Assembly: GCA_028583415.1 (NCBI GenBank)
Contig: CM053269.1
Location: 47,694,322 to 47,758,321, forward strand
Length of the DNA: 64,000 nt
Reading direction: 5' to 3'
DNA from: Protea cynaroides
Lineage: Eukaryota > Streptophyta > Magnoliopsida > Proteales > Proteaceae
The translations under genes and the position numbers were made by a program. Positions 23,901 through 35,636 of the stretch are shown here, piece by piece. The first letter of the stretch is position 1. The number at the start of each line of letters is the position of its first letter. Under the pieces are notes generated by a model. That model did not search any database. It worked only from the letters and a program-made list of their open reading frames with translations, and was not told the DNA's origin.

Positions 23901-24587
23901 GGGTAATTTACACCAGAGGTATCCGACGTTCTGAGAAATCATACCAAAGGTACCTTACGTTTCAAAAACCATACCAGAATACCTCTTCTCATATTTCCAA
24001 CATTAACCCAATTTAACGTTGGCATCCTCTAAGTTAACCATTAGATCTACCTCAAATTTTTAAGGACTGATCGTTTCTTGTTGAACTACCCTTATTTGGT
24101 GCATGATCGTTGGTATATCTACCGGAAAAATAGTAAGTTGGGGTGCGGAGTTTTCACCGGAGGTGTACACTATAGTTGAGATTTGTGACTTGATGATGAG
24201 TAACCACCAATTAGGAAGGGTCACATGAGAGGTCAGGGGCAAGAGAGGGGGTGGACAATTGAGACAGTGATGAGCACATGAGAATCCGAGTGGTGAGTCT
24301 TTGAAGTAACAAGATGGTGAGAGAGTGAAGTTATGCAAAACAGGGATAAATTTGGAAGTACAAAAATAAAAGATACCCCATATTTAATATTTTTGAAACA
24401 TCAAGCATCTCTGGTATAATTTTTCAAAACTTCAGATATTTTTAGTATAATTTCTCAAAATGTCCGATACCTCTAGTATGATTTTTAAAACGTAAGATAT
24501 CTCTGGTATAATTTCTCAAAAGGTATAATTTATCCAAAAAAATATGAGATATCTCTAGTATAATTTCTCAAAAGGTATAATTTATCC
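23901..24587. mobile_element. Mutator-like non-autonomous element, about 0.69 kb
   Basis: Starts GGGTAATTTACACCAGAGGTATC and ends in an inverted variant (CTCTAGTATAATTTCTC..ATAATTTATCC). The right end is duplicated, with the ATTTCTCAAAAGGTATAATT segment present at both 24506 and 24562. It lies in FIP2 intron 1. No coding sequence. Confidence 0.55.
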
Positions 24588-24956
24588 AAAAAAATGATAA
24601 AAGAGAGAAAATAAATTCTAAAAGATTCAGTTATCTATTTCAAATCGAAGATTTAAGGTTTATACACCCATCAAACCAGTCAATCTCAAAACTTTCTACA
24701 ATGAAACAGGCAAGAAACGAAAGGCACACCCGCATAACGCCTCAGGGAAGACAAAACCCAATTAAGCAGCAAAAAGAATGGGAACTGGAGATCAGACATT
24801 CGAAATTACCAATATTAAGACGAACCAGAGAATCAAAACCAGAGCTCATCGTCGTAGTTCTTCGCTGGGCAGTGGCACAAATACAAGAGAGCGAAGAAAA
24901 TGATCTCTAGACGAGCTGAACAACATTGGCACTTATAATGAAAAAGGCGAAGGTAC

Positions 24957-25034
24957 CTCATTACCAGTGTTTCCAGTACAAAGATCCATAAGCCCTCCAA
25001 TTTTGGCTGTGCTTAGCTGCACAGCCTGCACTGT
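24957..25034 (-). other. unidentified exon-like segment upstream of FIP2
   Basis: A 78-nt open frame (26 codons, starting TVQAVQLSTAKIGGL and ending TGNTGNE) has a TTTCAAG acceptor before it and a GAG|GTACCT donor after it. It lies about 110 bp upstream of the FIP2 start on the same strand. I do not recognise the peptide. It may be a 5' exon, a fragment of another gene or chance. Confidence 0.3.
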
Positions 25035-25384
25035 CTTGAAACATAATAAAGCAAAAGAATCAAGAGCGTCTGAGGCTGACTGGATGCCAATAAAAACGAA
25101 AACATACCATAAGTCAAAAATAATGATTTTTTTTTTTTAACGTTTATCACTTTATACATCTATTTGCCACGTCTATTTCAAATATTTTATGAAATCAATG
25201 ATTAAACAATGAAGTATTTTTTATTTTATTTTTCAGTTTCTTTCTTTCTTTTCTCACATCCAAACATATCCTGAATATGTAAATTATAAATTATTAAAAA
25301 TCATATGGAAGTACAGAAAATAATTCTCTCATGTTGGCCAGTTTCTCTGGTAGTGATCCAACAGTGAGAGGTCACTCGGCACAC

Positions 25385-25496
25385 TTCACACTGATATGTA
25401 TGCCAAGTGACCTCCAATCACTAGATTTTGACAAAAGAAATTCACACCGATATGTATGCCAAGTGACCTCCAATCACTAGATTTTGACAAAAGAGA
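25385..25496. repeat. tandem duplication, 2 x 56 bp
   Basis: Units 25385-25440 and 25441-25496 both run TTCACAC.GATATGTATGCC to TTTTGACAAAAGA with about two differences. Confidence 0.95.
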
Positions 25497-27017
25497 CGTC
25501 AACGACAGAAAAGAATTTTGATCCTAGAGGCATAGTGCTCCTACTAATCCTACAACCATGCTACTACCTTTATATCCCAAGTTTATCAAAAATCATTAAT
25601 ATGCTATTGAAGTAAAATTATGGGGAAAAAAAGGTTCTCAAGGTTCTCCAAATAGGCGGCTACACCAATGCCCCCTCTAATTTTGGCATTCTCTCTACAC
25701 CAATGATACACCCTTCTCATTGGTGGGTTCACCCTGTAGGGCTGTTTAGAACAGATGTTTTTTGGTCAAAATGTATTTTTTTGATTAAAAGTAATTTCAA
25801 CCCCTTTTGAGCAATGATGAATGTACAAGAAAGATGTATTTAGGTTATGAATTCGATTCTTTTTACCACTTTAGGGCCATTCATACGGGATGTTAAGTGT
25901 TCTTTCTTTCCCACATTGGTTGCATGTGGAATGGTTCTCATTCAACCTTAGAATGACTTGGTTCATGCAATTGTGGGTCAGTATGGCTCTGCGGGACTAG
26001 TCAAGCCAAAGGTTTGGAAAACCGTCATTAGCCAAAAAAAAAAAAAAGTATGCATTATGAGAATGCATTCTTAAAATAAAAAATACATTCCTAACATAAA
26101 ATGAAAATGAACAAAAGGGTGAGGCATTTCTATTTTGGTATTCTGTATTGACAACGCAGAATTGGCTAAAAAGTGCATTCCATAATAGGCTGCATTGTCT
26201 AATGCATTCCATGGTCCATGAACAAAGATGCATACAAAAGGTGGTGTTTATCATCTCAAAATGTATTATGGACCTTGAATATTCCAACAATGCATATCAA
26301 ATACAATGTATTAGTTTTTAGTATGAATCGCCATGCTGTTACAGGTGTGGAAAGGAATTCCCATAACTAAATAATGGGAGCACAGGAAGTACATTGCACT
26401 GTTCATACCACAAAGTCTTGAGGTACTTATGGAATAAAAGTACAGTTGTTCCTGTCAAACCTCAGACATGAAAGATTAGATTATCCCTTTCCCCCTCTTT
26501 TTTCTCTAGTTTATCTAGTTTGCCACTTGCTTTGAATTCAAAATCGCATGACCTATTACAATTTACAAGGTTATCCCTACGTTGAAGGAAGAGGAATATA
26601 TTTCCACCCGCGGCAAATTAGTTGGGTACCCTTTAATATTGATACAGAATCTACAGATCAACCTCGCACAGGTGGTTTAAACTATAGGTTTTTCCATGTA
26701 TCTGTATATGGCCAAACTCAGGCAACTTATGTCCAGTGTAGCAATAAAGTTTATCATGGTTAAGGAGTCATTGATCTAACTTCTAAGTAAAACATAATGT
26801 GGTACGCTACTGACAAAGATAGATCATGTATATACAAAAAACTGTCAAATCTAGAGTGTAACCTGACAAAGATTGACAATGTATATACAAAAAACTCAGT
26901 CAAATCTGCTGTTTTTTTCCATTTCAAAACCAGAGGTGCAAATCTTTCTAAGCAGTGTGAAAAGGTTATGACTGAATTCCAGGGAATTGGATAGTTCTGG
27001 GTCTTTGATACTTGCTT
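25497..27017. other. unassigned intergenic DNA between FIP2-like and p23
   Basis: Contains a 71-codon ORF (26548-26763, YYNLQGYPYVEGRGIYFHP) of no known family and a short direct repeat around 26810-26905 (GACAAAGAT..TGTATATACAAAAAACT). No gene supported. Confidence 0.4.
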
Positions 27018-27202
27018 TTAGCGGCTAGCCTTCTCCAAATCAGGAAGATCTGCAGGAAAACAAGCAGAAACCTGGTTAAAAAAAAACCAAAAAACAAAAA
27101 AAAACAAAAAAAAGAAAGAAAGAAAAAAGAGAATTTGGAATTTGGTTGTTAAACCGTGACAGTAATGAAATGGAAGATGCATAAGCAGTAAAATCCCCCC
27201 AC

Positions 27203-27237
<35 letters not shown>

Positions 27238-30200
27238 CACACATACACAAAAAGAAAATAAATAAATAACAATGCCCATTTAAATGTTAACAAAGAGACA
27301 TCCCTAAAGCAGTGTGCTAAATTCCTTCTGAAAGAAGCTCAAGTTAGTGAAACTCACAGAGCATTCCATCGTCATCACTGCTCTCATCATCTCCAATTTC
27401 CTATAAGATGAAAAGAGATACATAAAGTACGCAACATGAAAATTGTAATCATTCCTTAGGAAAACAAACAAACAGATATTGAATTCAATTACCACAGCAC
27501 GATCATCATCCGAGGCAAGGTCAGCTGCAAAAAAAATACAATGATATCGGTGAGTTCATAACCAAATATTTAATATTGTGATTGTAAGTAAGCCACATGA
27601 CCTTAAAGATTGAATGAGCTATTCAAGCCAAAGTTTATTATTGAAAGAGGCCCTGACAAGAGCTCACAACAAGGGCCTCTGTTACAGTATTACAGAGAGC
27701 TTGAGTAATATGTTGGAGAAGGTCCAAAAGAAACTAGAAGTGGAGCCTTTTATCAAGGGAATATGTGTGGGCCAGAAGGATCGTTTGCACTTATATTCAG
27801 AGAACACCAGAGAAGTTTAGAAAACTGAAAATTCATAAGAATGCTACCAAGAACATGGAGCAGAGTACAATGACAATATATGTAATCAAATTTAATGTTG
27901 TCATTTTCTTGAAAATTTAAGTCCATCAGGAACATTTGGTGTAAAAATAACAGTCCTTTTCCTTTTTGTTCTTCCCCTGAAAAGTAAGACATGCATTATC
28001 AAGGAAATAAAGGAAAAAGGTCAAAGTTAGGTCCAAAGAGGTGACCAGCATCAAGTAGAAAATATGCTCAATGGATAGAATAGAAATAACCAAAACACAT
28101 TACAACTGGAACAGATGGGATGGGGCCGTACAGTTATCCATAATTATTGTGTTCCAACCCCAATAAGGGGTGTCAAAAGTTGCCTCTTAAATCATAAAAG
28201 ATTCACACATAAGGATACAGCTCTTTGTCCATCAACTGGGAATTAGAGAAGTGGCAGTGTTAAAAAGAAATGGTGATGTCTAAATTGTTTTACGTCAGGA
28301 TAGATCAGGGTCAATTTTGATTTCCCACGGAAAGTAATAACTGCAAGATTGAGTTGAGGTTTTTGAGCAACAATTCTTTCTTGAAAGCGAAAACTACAAG
28401 GAAATAAAGAGTTTCAAATCAGTTGATGGTGGATTACCTTCCTTTTTTTTCCCTCTTGAGAGGAGGAGAGAGAAAGAGAGCCTACCCAGTAGGTACTTTT
28501 TTTTTTCTACGTAACTGTAATAGCAACAAAATCTAACCTATGAGTGTGACAACATATATTGGTGCAACACATAGCAATGAGAATTTGACTTTTAGAAACC
28601 ACTGCAATTTCATTTACAGTCGTTGCAATTCCTCAGAATCATGTGTGGAACATCCTACGCCTTCAATAAACACTCACTCTAGACTCAGGCAAGAGGTTTA
28701 ATTTCTCAAATCCTATCATTCACACTTGATTTCTTTCAGTTTCAGTTCTGGTAGCATTTGAATGGGAACCCTAACTTAATTTCTCCAACCCAAGCCCTCC
28801 CTCCACCCCGTCATTTCAACAAAATCCAAGACCTTAAACTATAAATCCAAAAATAAATAAATAGTCTATGAGTTGTCCTAAATACAACCTGCATAAACAG
28901 TTCATGTCCGTATTCATCCTGCATCAGAAGGATAACATAGAGAAAGGAAAGGGTTATACAAATGGCTTTGTAATCCTCAGGCATATAAAGGGACCTTGAT
29001 GCAAGAGCATAATCCTAGGAGCATGGACTTGATAAATGCTGATAGACAGCTCAAACATAGCAATCATGGCCTCTCAATTGGGCAGGTAAAAGAAGAACCT
29101 GAAAGTAGCCCTCAACTGGGCCAGCATCTAGCTCTTGTGGCCTATTCATGGCTGTCAATACACGTTGCCAGCAAGCCCACTGACAAACATAAGAGTTGGC
29201 ATACAGCCAAGCCCATCCTGACTCCCACATGGATTCGGTTCTTCATTTAATAAGTCGCATTTATTATAAGTGGATTCAGGGTTGTTTACCAGACTATATA
29301 CTCCTTCAATTTAGAAGTTTTACATTTGTTATAAGTGAGAGAATATTTAGCGTGCTAGACTAAGTATTTCAATGAACACCCATCCAAAAAAAGTGTTTCA
29401 ATGAAACTACTTCATTCCTAGAATCCATTATTGCCTTAGAATCGAGAATGGTGTAGAACCTGAAATCCATTCATGATCCAATGACGCACAAGCACAGGGT
29501 TTAAGAAATAGGACCTGAATTTTAAAGTGGCAGATTAATGAAACCAAGACTCATATAAAAATATATGACCGGGACGAAGTATGAAAGCAAAGGAAAATTC
29601 AAGGTTCAAAGAAGGTGAAACGTCAAGAAGAGTTTAAGGCAGAAAAATAAAATTAGAATATAAAAGGAAAAAGTCAACAAAATAGTAGAGAATACATATA
29701 TTAAAATATAGATGAGAGCATAAAATAAAATAAAAACTGGGCATAAAGTGAAGGGGTGTCACCAGCCAAATTAGAGTTGGGTTTAAAAAGGTACAGCGGG
29801 AAGGAAATTTTGGAATCTAGCACCATAGGTTAAAAGTTCAGGCTGAAGGGGCTTAAAGGTTGCTTCAGGATTATAGAACTTTCAGGTCCAAATTGATGGA
29901 TAACAAGGTTGATAACTTGATAGGGCTGTCATCCTGTGTAAGCATATGAATATACGATCAAGCAACGGACTAAAAAAGAACATTAATAGAAAGGATATAA
30001 AGGCTTTTAACTTGAGTTGAGCAATTTTATTAGTTAAATTGTCTATGTTTCTTGATTTAGGCAATTTTTCATGAGGTTATAATTGTCAAGGCAAAAAGTT
30101 TCAGTTCGGAAGATTTATATTCAACATTGAACTCAGTGATGCAAAACATGCCCATGAAGTTTCTAGGCATAGATCATTCAAAGGATTGAAGAGATCAATG

Positions 30201-33200
30201 TGTATACTACAAGAGACTGTTACTAGTTTCATTATTAAATTGGTGTAGGCTTTTAGTTTTAGGTTTATGATTTTATTTTTCATGGTTGAATCATAAAAGC
30301 ATCATAAAAGCCACTAAGGTGTAAGAGTCCATACAATTTTATTTTATTTATTTTTTATTATTATTATTTATTTTACTTTTTTTTCTCTCTTTTTTTTTTT
30401 TTTTTTTTTTTTGGGGGGGGGGGGACCAAGGAGAGTTGAACTCATGACCTCTTAATTGTGAGGTGTTGGTCCTTGCCAACTGAGCTACCTCCTTGGGGTT
30501 GAGTCCATACAACTATAATACTTTGTGTTTTAAGTCTAGTTATTTTGTTTTCTTCAAATAGAGGCCAAAAGTTAAGGAGTTTAAGTAAGATCACTTAAAC
30601 ATCAAAGTCCTAATCTAGCTATCTATGTCATTGGATTCCTATTATTAATACCTAGAAGTTAATTAAGTTTTATAAATACAGGTGCTCAGCCAGTTTGTTA
30701 TAGAGTTATGGGTAATGGTTTTGACTTTTGAGAATTGAGAGGAGAAATATGTGAGGTATCTATTCCTTGGGTTGCAGGCTTGCAGCCTGTTATTGCTGGC
30801 AGCTACTACTCCCCAATTGCTGGCGAACAAGTGATATAAGTATTTCACTAATCCCAACAGCAGAACAAAATTTACTCTTATCTCTACATAAATATACCAT
30901 AATGAATATAATCATTAGATAGGATATTGGAATGCACAACATAATTTAGCATTAGATATCCCAAATACAAAAACACTAAAAAAATCTACCAAACATCGCT
31001 TTGTATGACCTCCCAAACTAAACTTGGTTGTCCGAGTTTGTTCCTGCCCCAAGGACTAAATAGAAATCAAGCCAACTTACATTTGTTTGACTGTTCATCA
31101 TCCTCATCACACCACTTGTTCCAATCAACCTTGATGTAAGGAGCAGGCTTTTCATCAGACTTTAACAGTCTCTTCCACCAGCCCTTCTGCTCTTTCTGGA
31201 TTGAGCAAAGTATGTTTCTGAGTCCAACATTGACTTTACTTCCCTGCACCATAATGAACAGAGAAGTGACTGTACTAGGTTTTGAAATCTTTCAAAAAAT
31301 AAATGCTTGCTTTGTTACAGTATATAATTTCATGACTTGAAAAGATTTGCAAAAGAAATCCAGAAACTTCATAATTTCTATGGCATAGACAGGCATTTAA
31401 AATCACTAATCCGAAGAGAAGGGCTCAAATTACTAATAGATATCAATGACATAACAAGATTAAATTCTAGTTCTGGGGAGACATTTTTCTGAAGCATTAT
31501 ACTTCTATTGAAGATTGTAAATAACCTAAGGAGTACTCTACTATAAGTATATTTACCAAGCTGTTATAATTTATAAATACCTTGTTTTAATGATATCAGA
31601 GGAGTTGGCTGAAGGCCACATAGAGTGACACAGTATCTTATACACTGCATCACTGGAGCATTCTACATTGATCTGTTTATACTTCTATTGGCTCCAGACA
31701 ACCTCTGGTGGGGAGATCCACATACGAGCAAAGCTGTTGAAAGAAATTTCCTATCTAGCCTTTAATGGTATCAAGGGAGTGTCTCAGAGGTGTTGTGAAG
31801 CAAATCTATGTTAATGAGTAACAACTTCGCATGCCTCGAATGATTAACAGAACTTCAGCTAACAGAAGTTCTAAATAAATAGGAGGCCGTAAATGGAATG
31901 GAGACACTGAATTCCATTAATAACATTATATGGCAACTTGCTGACAAGTATTTCTTCAATTGTAGCCCCTGTACCTAATCTTTGTATTATGTGAACCAGT
32001 CATCACCATCTATCTTGCATGCTTTCAGATGATAAGAGAGAGGAGGAAGCAGAGGACGAGAAGAAAGATTATGAACAACTTTCATAGTATTCAACAAGAT
32101 GGAAACAAAAAATTGCTTAAAATCAAATGCTTGGTACTTGGTAGACATCTGGTGTCACATGGGAAAGCTAAAACCAAAGGCACTCTTGTGAAGGATTGTA
32201 CAAAGCTTACCTCAGGAACAATTGTTCCATACAGTTCCAGACTTAAATCAAATGATTCACCTTGTGTGCCAACAGCAAAGAAACTAAACAACCCCTGAGG
32301 TTCACTTTTCACTGAAACATTCTTTGCATCAGGCAAAGCAATAGTGAGGTAAACCTTATCAGAAAGCTGTGCCCAAAGGACTTCTGGATGACGGCTGTAT
32401 ACAGACAAAAGAAACTTTTATCATTCTAGATTAACCAAAAACCCATATCCGAAAAAATATTTTTGAAATGATCTTGTAAAAGTAATTACATTATAACATG
32501 TGGAACAACATATTACTTCTTTTTTTTTTCAATCAAATAGTTGAAAGATTCTAGGTCCAGGAAAGCCCCAAAAGAAATAACTATCAATAAACGCCAATGC
32601 AAGAATTCCAAAGATCTCATCCCCCCCTCACACACACACACCATGGTTCAAAATCTCAGCGAGATCTTGAGAATCTCGAAGTTCTCAAACAGGTTGAGAC
32701 GAGATCTTGAGATTCTCAACCAATTCTCGACTGGTCTCGACATTTTTGACCATTTTTCAACATTTTCGATCATTTCTCGACATTTTCGATCAATTTTCCA
32801 CTAGTTCTCGACTGGTCTCAACATAATGTATGAACTATGATTGTATGGTCTACTTTACTACTTTGAGTTTTTGTACTATGACAATTAACTAATTAAGTAC
32901 TATTATATTTATTCTTCTCCTAAAATATATTTTTACTGACTCATTTAGCCTTCTTTGATATTCTACTAGTGTAACATTATGGTTTAAATGTGTTTATATA
33001 TGCTAAAATAGGGTTTCCTGGAGTATTAGGCCTTAAAATGACCATTTTAATCTCGAAACTGCATTTTTTTTGCCTTTCTCAGACTTTTGCAGTTTTGCCG
33101 AGATCTTGGAAATCTCGTTTTTTCTCAAGGTCGAGACGACCTCGAGACTCAAGATTTTAATCTATGACACACAACCCACAAGGCAAGCAGTAAATCATTA

Positions 33201-34848
33201 GCTAATAAATAGGTACAAAGAGAATGTCAAGTCAAGTCAACTCATTAAACCTAATCCCAACAAAATCAGGTCACCTACACAAAACTGCTGTCAGCTCCTA
33301 AGCAAATTTTTTAAGACTGTTTATAATCAATCATGTCTTATCCTAGTACTACAAACCAGGTTCTCATTATCCTTCTTCTTGTCCTTTTAACATGTCGAAC
33401 ATTCATTCTTATAAGTGCATTGATTAGTATCATAACAAATTACTGAACCATCCACATCAACTTTCCCTCATTTTGTTCTCTATTGGTGCTACTCCAAGAA
33501 GGGAGCCAATTTGCAATGTGGCCCACCCAAACCTGGCTGATTAATAACAGGCTGTAATGAGATTTAACCTGCTACCGGAATTATGAAAATAGATAAGCTC
33601 CAGTCATGGGTGACGGACCCAAGGGGCTAGTGTACACCCCATTTCAGACTGAACCCACCCAACCTACTTGATTGCCGCCCAAAGAAAACAAATCACTGCT
33701 AACATCTCTTCTAAAAATGTCTTATTTTATATGTATAAGCAAGTTAATGTATCATAACAGAATATAAATGTGCAGGGTATCCTTCCCCATTTGCTAATGG
33801 AGCAGGTTCAGGCTAAATATAGGCCCAAGGCACCCAAATTTAACCTGCCCAGCCCCCTACTGGTTGTAATATCTACTTATGTTTTCATAGATTGATTCCC
33901 TTGAGTTATTTCCGATTCTATGCTTCCTAGTCTAGCTAGACATCCATATCAACATCGTCATTTCAGCCAGGTACACTAATTTTATCGTGTATATGTTCAT
34001 ATATCTAATATTCAACTCTACATTTATCCTTAGCTTGAATGGCATGCTACAATCACATGACACTATAAAAGCTCCTCTTCATTCTTTCCCCGCCTCCCTC
34101 CTCATTTGCTGTCACGAGAGATATTAGAAATGACCAAATTGGGTTATCTCTTAACCATCGAACATAATAGCTCCCATTGTACTCGCACGATTTAATGAAG
34201 ACAATATTATTCAAAAAAATCCATTATTGTGGGGTTTATTTCAAAAGTCTTTACGAAGAAAAGAAAGTACGTAGGCTTTAAATTGCTGCGGGATTGAAAT
34301 TTCAATTTTGTGGACGGAGATGAAACAAGGCACAAAGTATCTCCGTTGCACCTGGTCCCACGCATATTGTCCTAAAATGTTATTGACAACATTGATCAAG
34401 ACATTTCTCCAGCGACGACAGGATTTAAACGTGAAACCAGTAAATGATGCAGCTAAGGGGCGAAGTAACAAATTGAAGAACACACTCCGTTCTTCCGAGC
34501 TAACACTTAAGATCAAAGCCAGCAATGTTAGGTTCTCCATTCTTACTATAAATACACAACAAAAATAAAATTCGGCCTTTTTTTATTTTTCGTGGAATCA
34601 TCTCCTGCTCAACATGTGGAGCTCATCAATAATAATTCACATCGACTAGTTCTGATGTCAATCATCTGGGCCTTAATAAACATTTAATTTCCTCAACCGG
34701 CAACTGCAAATCGAAAGACGCTTGCTAAATAAATAATCTAAACAACAAATTGTAGATAACTACTCTTAAAACTACTTTCCTTTCCTTAATTCTTCAAAGA
34801 TAATTCTGTACTTCTGTTGGGATGCATATTGGATTCTCGATATCGTGA

Positions 34849-34925
<77 letters not shown>

Positions 34926-34935
34926 TGTACCTCAT
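27018..34935 (-). CDS. p23: p23 co-chaperone (CS domain), six exons, 152 aa
   Basis: p23 binds the ATP-bound N-terminal dimer of HSP90 in the cytosol and nucleus and slows its ATPase. Exons on minus: 34935-34931 (ATGAG only), 32394-32211, 31243-31081, 27524-27493, 27400-27358, 27049-27018. All joins are GT..AG and in phase; the CDS is 459 nt with TAA. The CS domain (about residues 3-105) starts SRHPEVLWAQLSDKVYL, contains the GLFSFFAVGTQGESFDLSLE strand region and ends with the p23 signature GWWKRLLKSDEKPAPYIKVD followed by WNKWCDEDDE. An acidic tail (ASDDD, GDDESSDDDGM) ends YLPDLEKASR. The length fits the short plant form (p23-2-like), without the Gly/Met-rich insert of p23-1. Introns 1 and 3 exceed 2.5 kb and carry TE pieces. 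No broken exon: likely functional. Confidence 0.93.
30426..30496 (-). mobile_element. tRNA-like retroposed sequence (SINE-type) in p23 intron 3
   Basis: The minus strand has a 7-bp stem CCAAGGA/TCCTTGG, an A-box-like TAGCTCAGTTGG and a B-box-like GAGTTCAACTC over 71 nt, followed directly by a run of about 10 C and about 22 A. A cloverleaf is imperfect in the T arm and anticodon loop, so it is not called a tRNA gene; the homopolymer tail points to a retroposed copy. Confidence 0.6.
32642..33166. mobile_element. probable non-autonomous element with TTCAAAATCTC ends
   Basis: Left end GGTTCAAAATCTCAGCGAGATC and inverted right end (CTCAAGATTTTAATC) enclose many GAGATCTTGAGA/TCTCGAC motifs, giving dense self-complementarity. 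It lies in p23 intron 1. The TSD is obscured by an adjacent CA repeat. Confidence 0.5.
34850..34922. repeat. compound (GT)n(GA)n microsatellite at the p23 exon 1 donor
   Basis: About 17 GT units are followed by about 18 GA units. On the gene's strand this is (TC)n(AC)n beginning 8 nt inside intron 1, after the donor GTACACTG. Confidence 0.97.
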
Positions 34936-35070
34936 CACTACAGAGTACGGAGAAGAGCTTGGAAGAAGCTTGGTGGAGGTAAACGAAGCAGCAGCAGCTG
35001 TGCAGAGTCGGAAAGGCACCCTAAACACGATTTTAGTCAATAAACCCTACCAACCCAAGAGTTTACGGTA
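34936..35070 (-). promoter_or_regulatory. p23 5' UTR and proximal promoter region
   Basis: Directly upstream of the p23 ATG. A telo-box-like motif (AAACCCTA at 35042-35049, plus strand), seen in many housekeeping plant promoters, is present. The transcription start cannot be fixed. Confidence 0.35.
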
Positions 35071-35378
35071 GACTCAGTGGCTTTTTGGTTTCGCCGCTCC
35101 GGTTACTCACGCTGAACACAAGTGCAGAACTGAAGAGGTGAAACGCTGCAGTAGAGTCATGACCAAACCAAGCTCATGCTCATCTCCACAATGCCTTGGC
35201 CCTTGCCCACTTTTTTTTTTTTTTTTTGGGTAAGTGCTTGCCCACTCTTACTTTCACTATAACATGCGTTCCTAGCCAAGGTTCTAAACCTAGGTATACC
35301 ACGCTCCCACAATTTAAAAATAAATGCTCACATATGAGGACCGTTGTTCCATAGGGGCTATGAAAGGGTAGGTATACA

Positions 35379-35610
35379 TGAATTCAAATCGTCTCCTCCC
35401 TGAGATTCAGGAGGAGGGGCGGCGACCTCATTGGATGGTCGTCATATAGAGATCGGATGAATCCGATTCCTTCATTCGAACCTATAAGTCGAGCCGACAA
35501 GAGAATGTCGGCTCGAACGGAGGGGTCAGATTCATCCGACCTCCACGTGGCGACCATCCAGTGGGGTAGCCGCCCCTCTTCCCGAATCTCAGGGAGGAGA
35601 TGATGGATCC
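35379..35610. mobile_element. hAT-like MITE, ATCGTCTC family, 232 bp
   Basis: Termini AATTCAAATCGTCTCCTCCC and (inverted) ATCATCTCCTCCC continue into inverted repeats of about 35 bp (CTGAGATTC.GGA.GAGGGGCGGC). Perfect 8-bp TSD GGTATACA at 35371-35378 and 35611-35618. No coding sequence. Confidence 0.92.
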
Positions 35611-35636
35611 GGTATACATAAGATGAAATGTGTGAG

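Larger units (their letters stand above)
5062..24849 (-). pseudogene. FIP2: FIP2-like BTB/T1-domain and pentapeptide-repeat protein, exons missing
   Basis: FIP2 of Arabidopsis (formin-interacting; also proposed as a CUL3 substrate adaptor) joins an N-terminal KCTD-type BTB/T1 domain to a pentapeptide-repeat solenoid. Pieces seen: exon 1 24849-24810 (MSSGFDSLVRLNI+G); exon 2 23598-23489 (GKKLCTTIDTLTHREPDSML); exon 3 15520-15398 (HILNWLRDGVVPTL, ELLREAEYYQLL); an exon 9731-9685 (EGSNFHNAILRE); an exon 9379-9306 (SEFTGANLRGALLAGANL); and a C-terminal piece 5109-5062 (LGAKLDGANLLGAIR, stop). The joins 1-2, 2-3 and 9685-9379 are in phase. The linker exon after exon 3 (TDIIKCIQ.. region) and the exons for most of the pentapeptide repeats were not found in the TE-filled gaps. 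Exon 3 has lost four residues of the conserved DRDGKHFRHIL stretch, and the last piece has no clean acceptor. It is probably a decayed or TE-broken copy, though divergent exons could have been missed. Confidence 0.75.

Noticed and set aside
27018..27293. Minus ORFs FFFFFF/YVWVFFFF near the p23 last exon
   Set aside because: Products of poly-T tracts in the intron; the real last exon is 27049-27018 in another frame.
30426..30496. Functional tRNA gene on the minus strand
   Set aside because: The T arm and anticodon loop do not fit a standard cloverleaf and a long C/A tail follows. Treated as a retroposed tRNA-like sequence.
34817..35071. Overlapping ORFs rich in CVCV and RERE or LSLS and THTH
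   Set aside because: They are translations of the GT/GA microsatellite plus p23 5' UTR.
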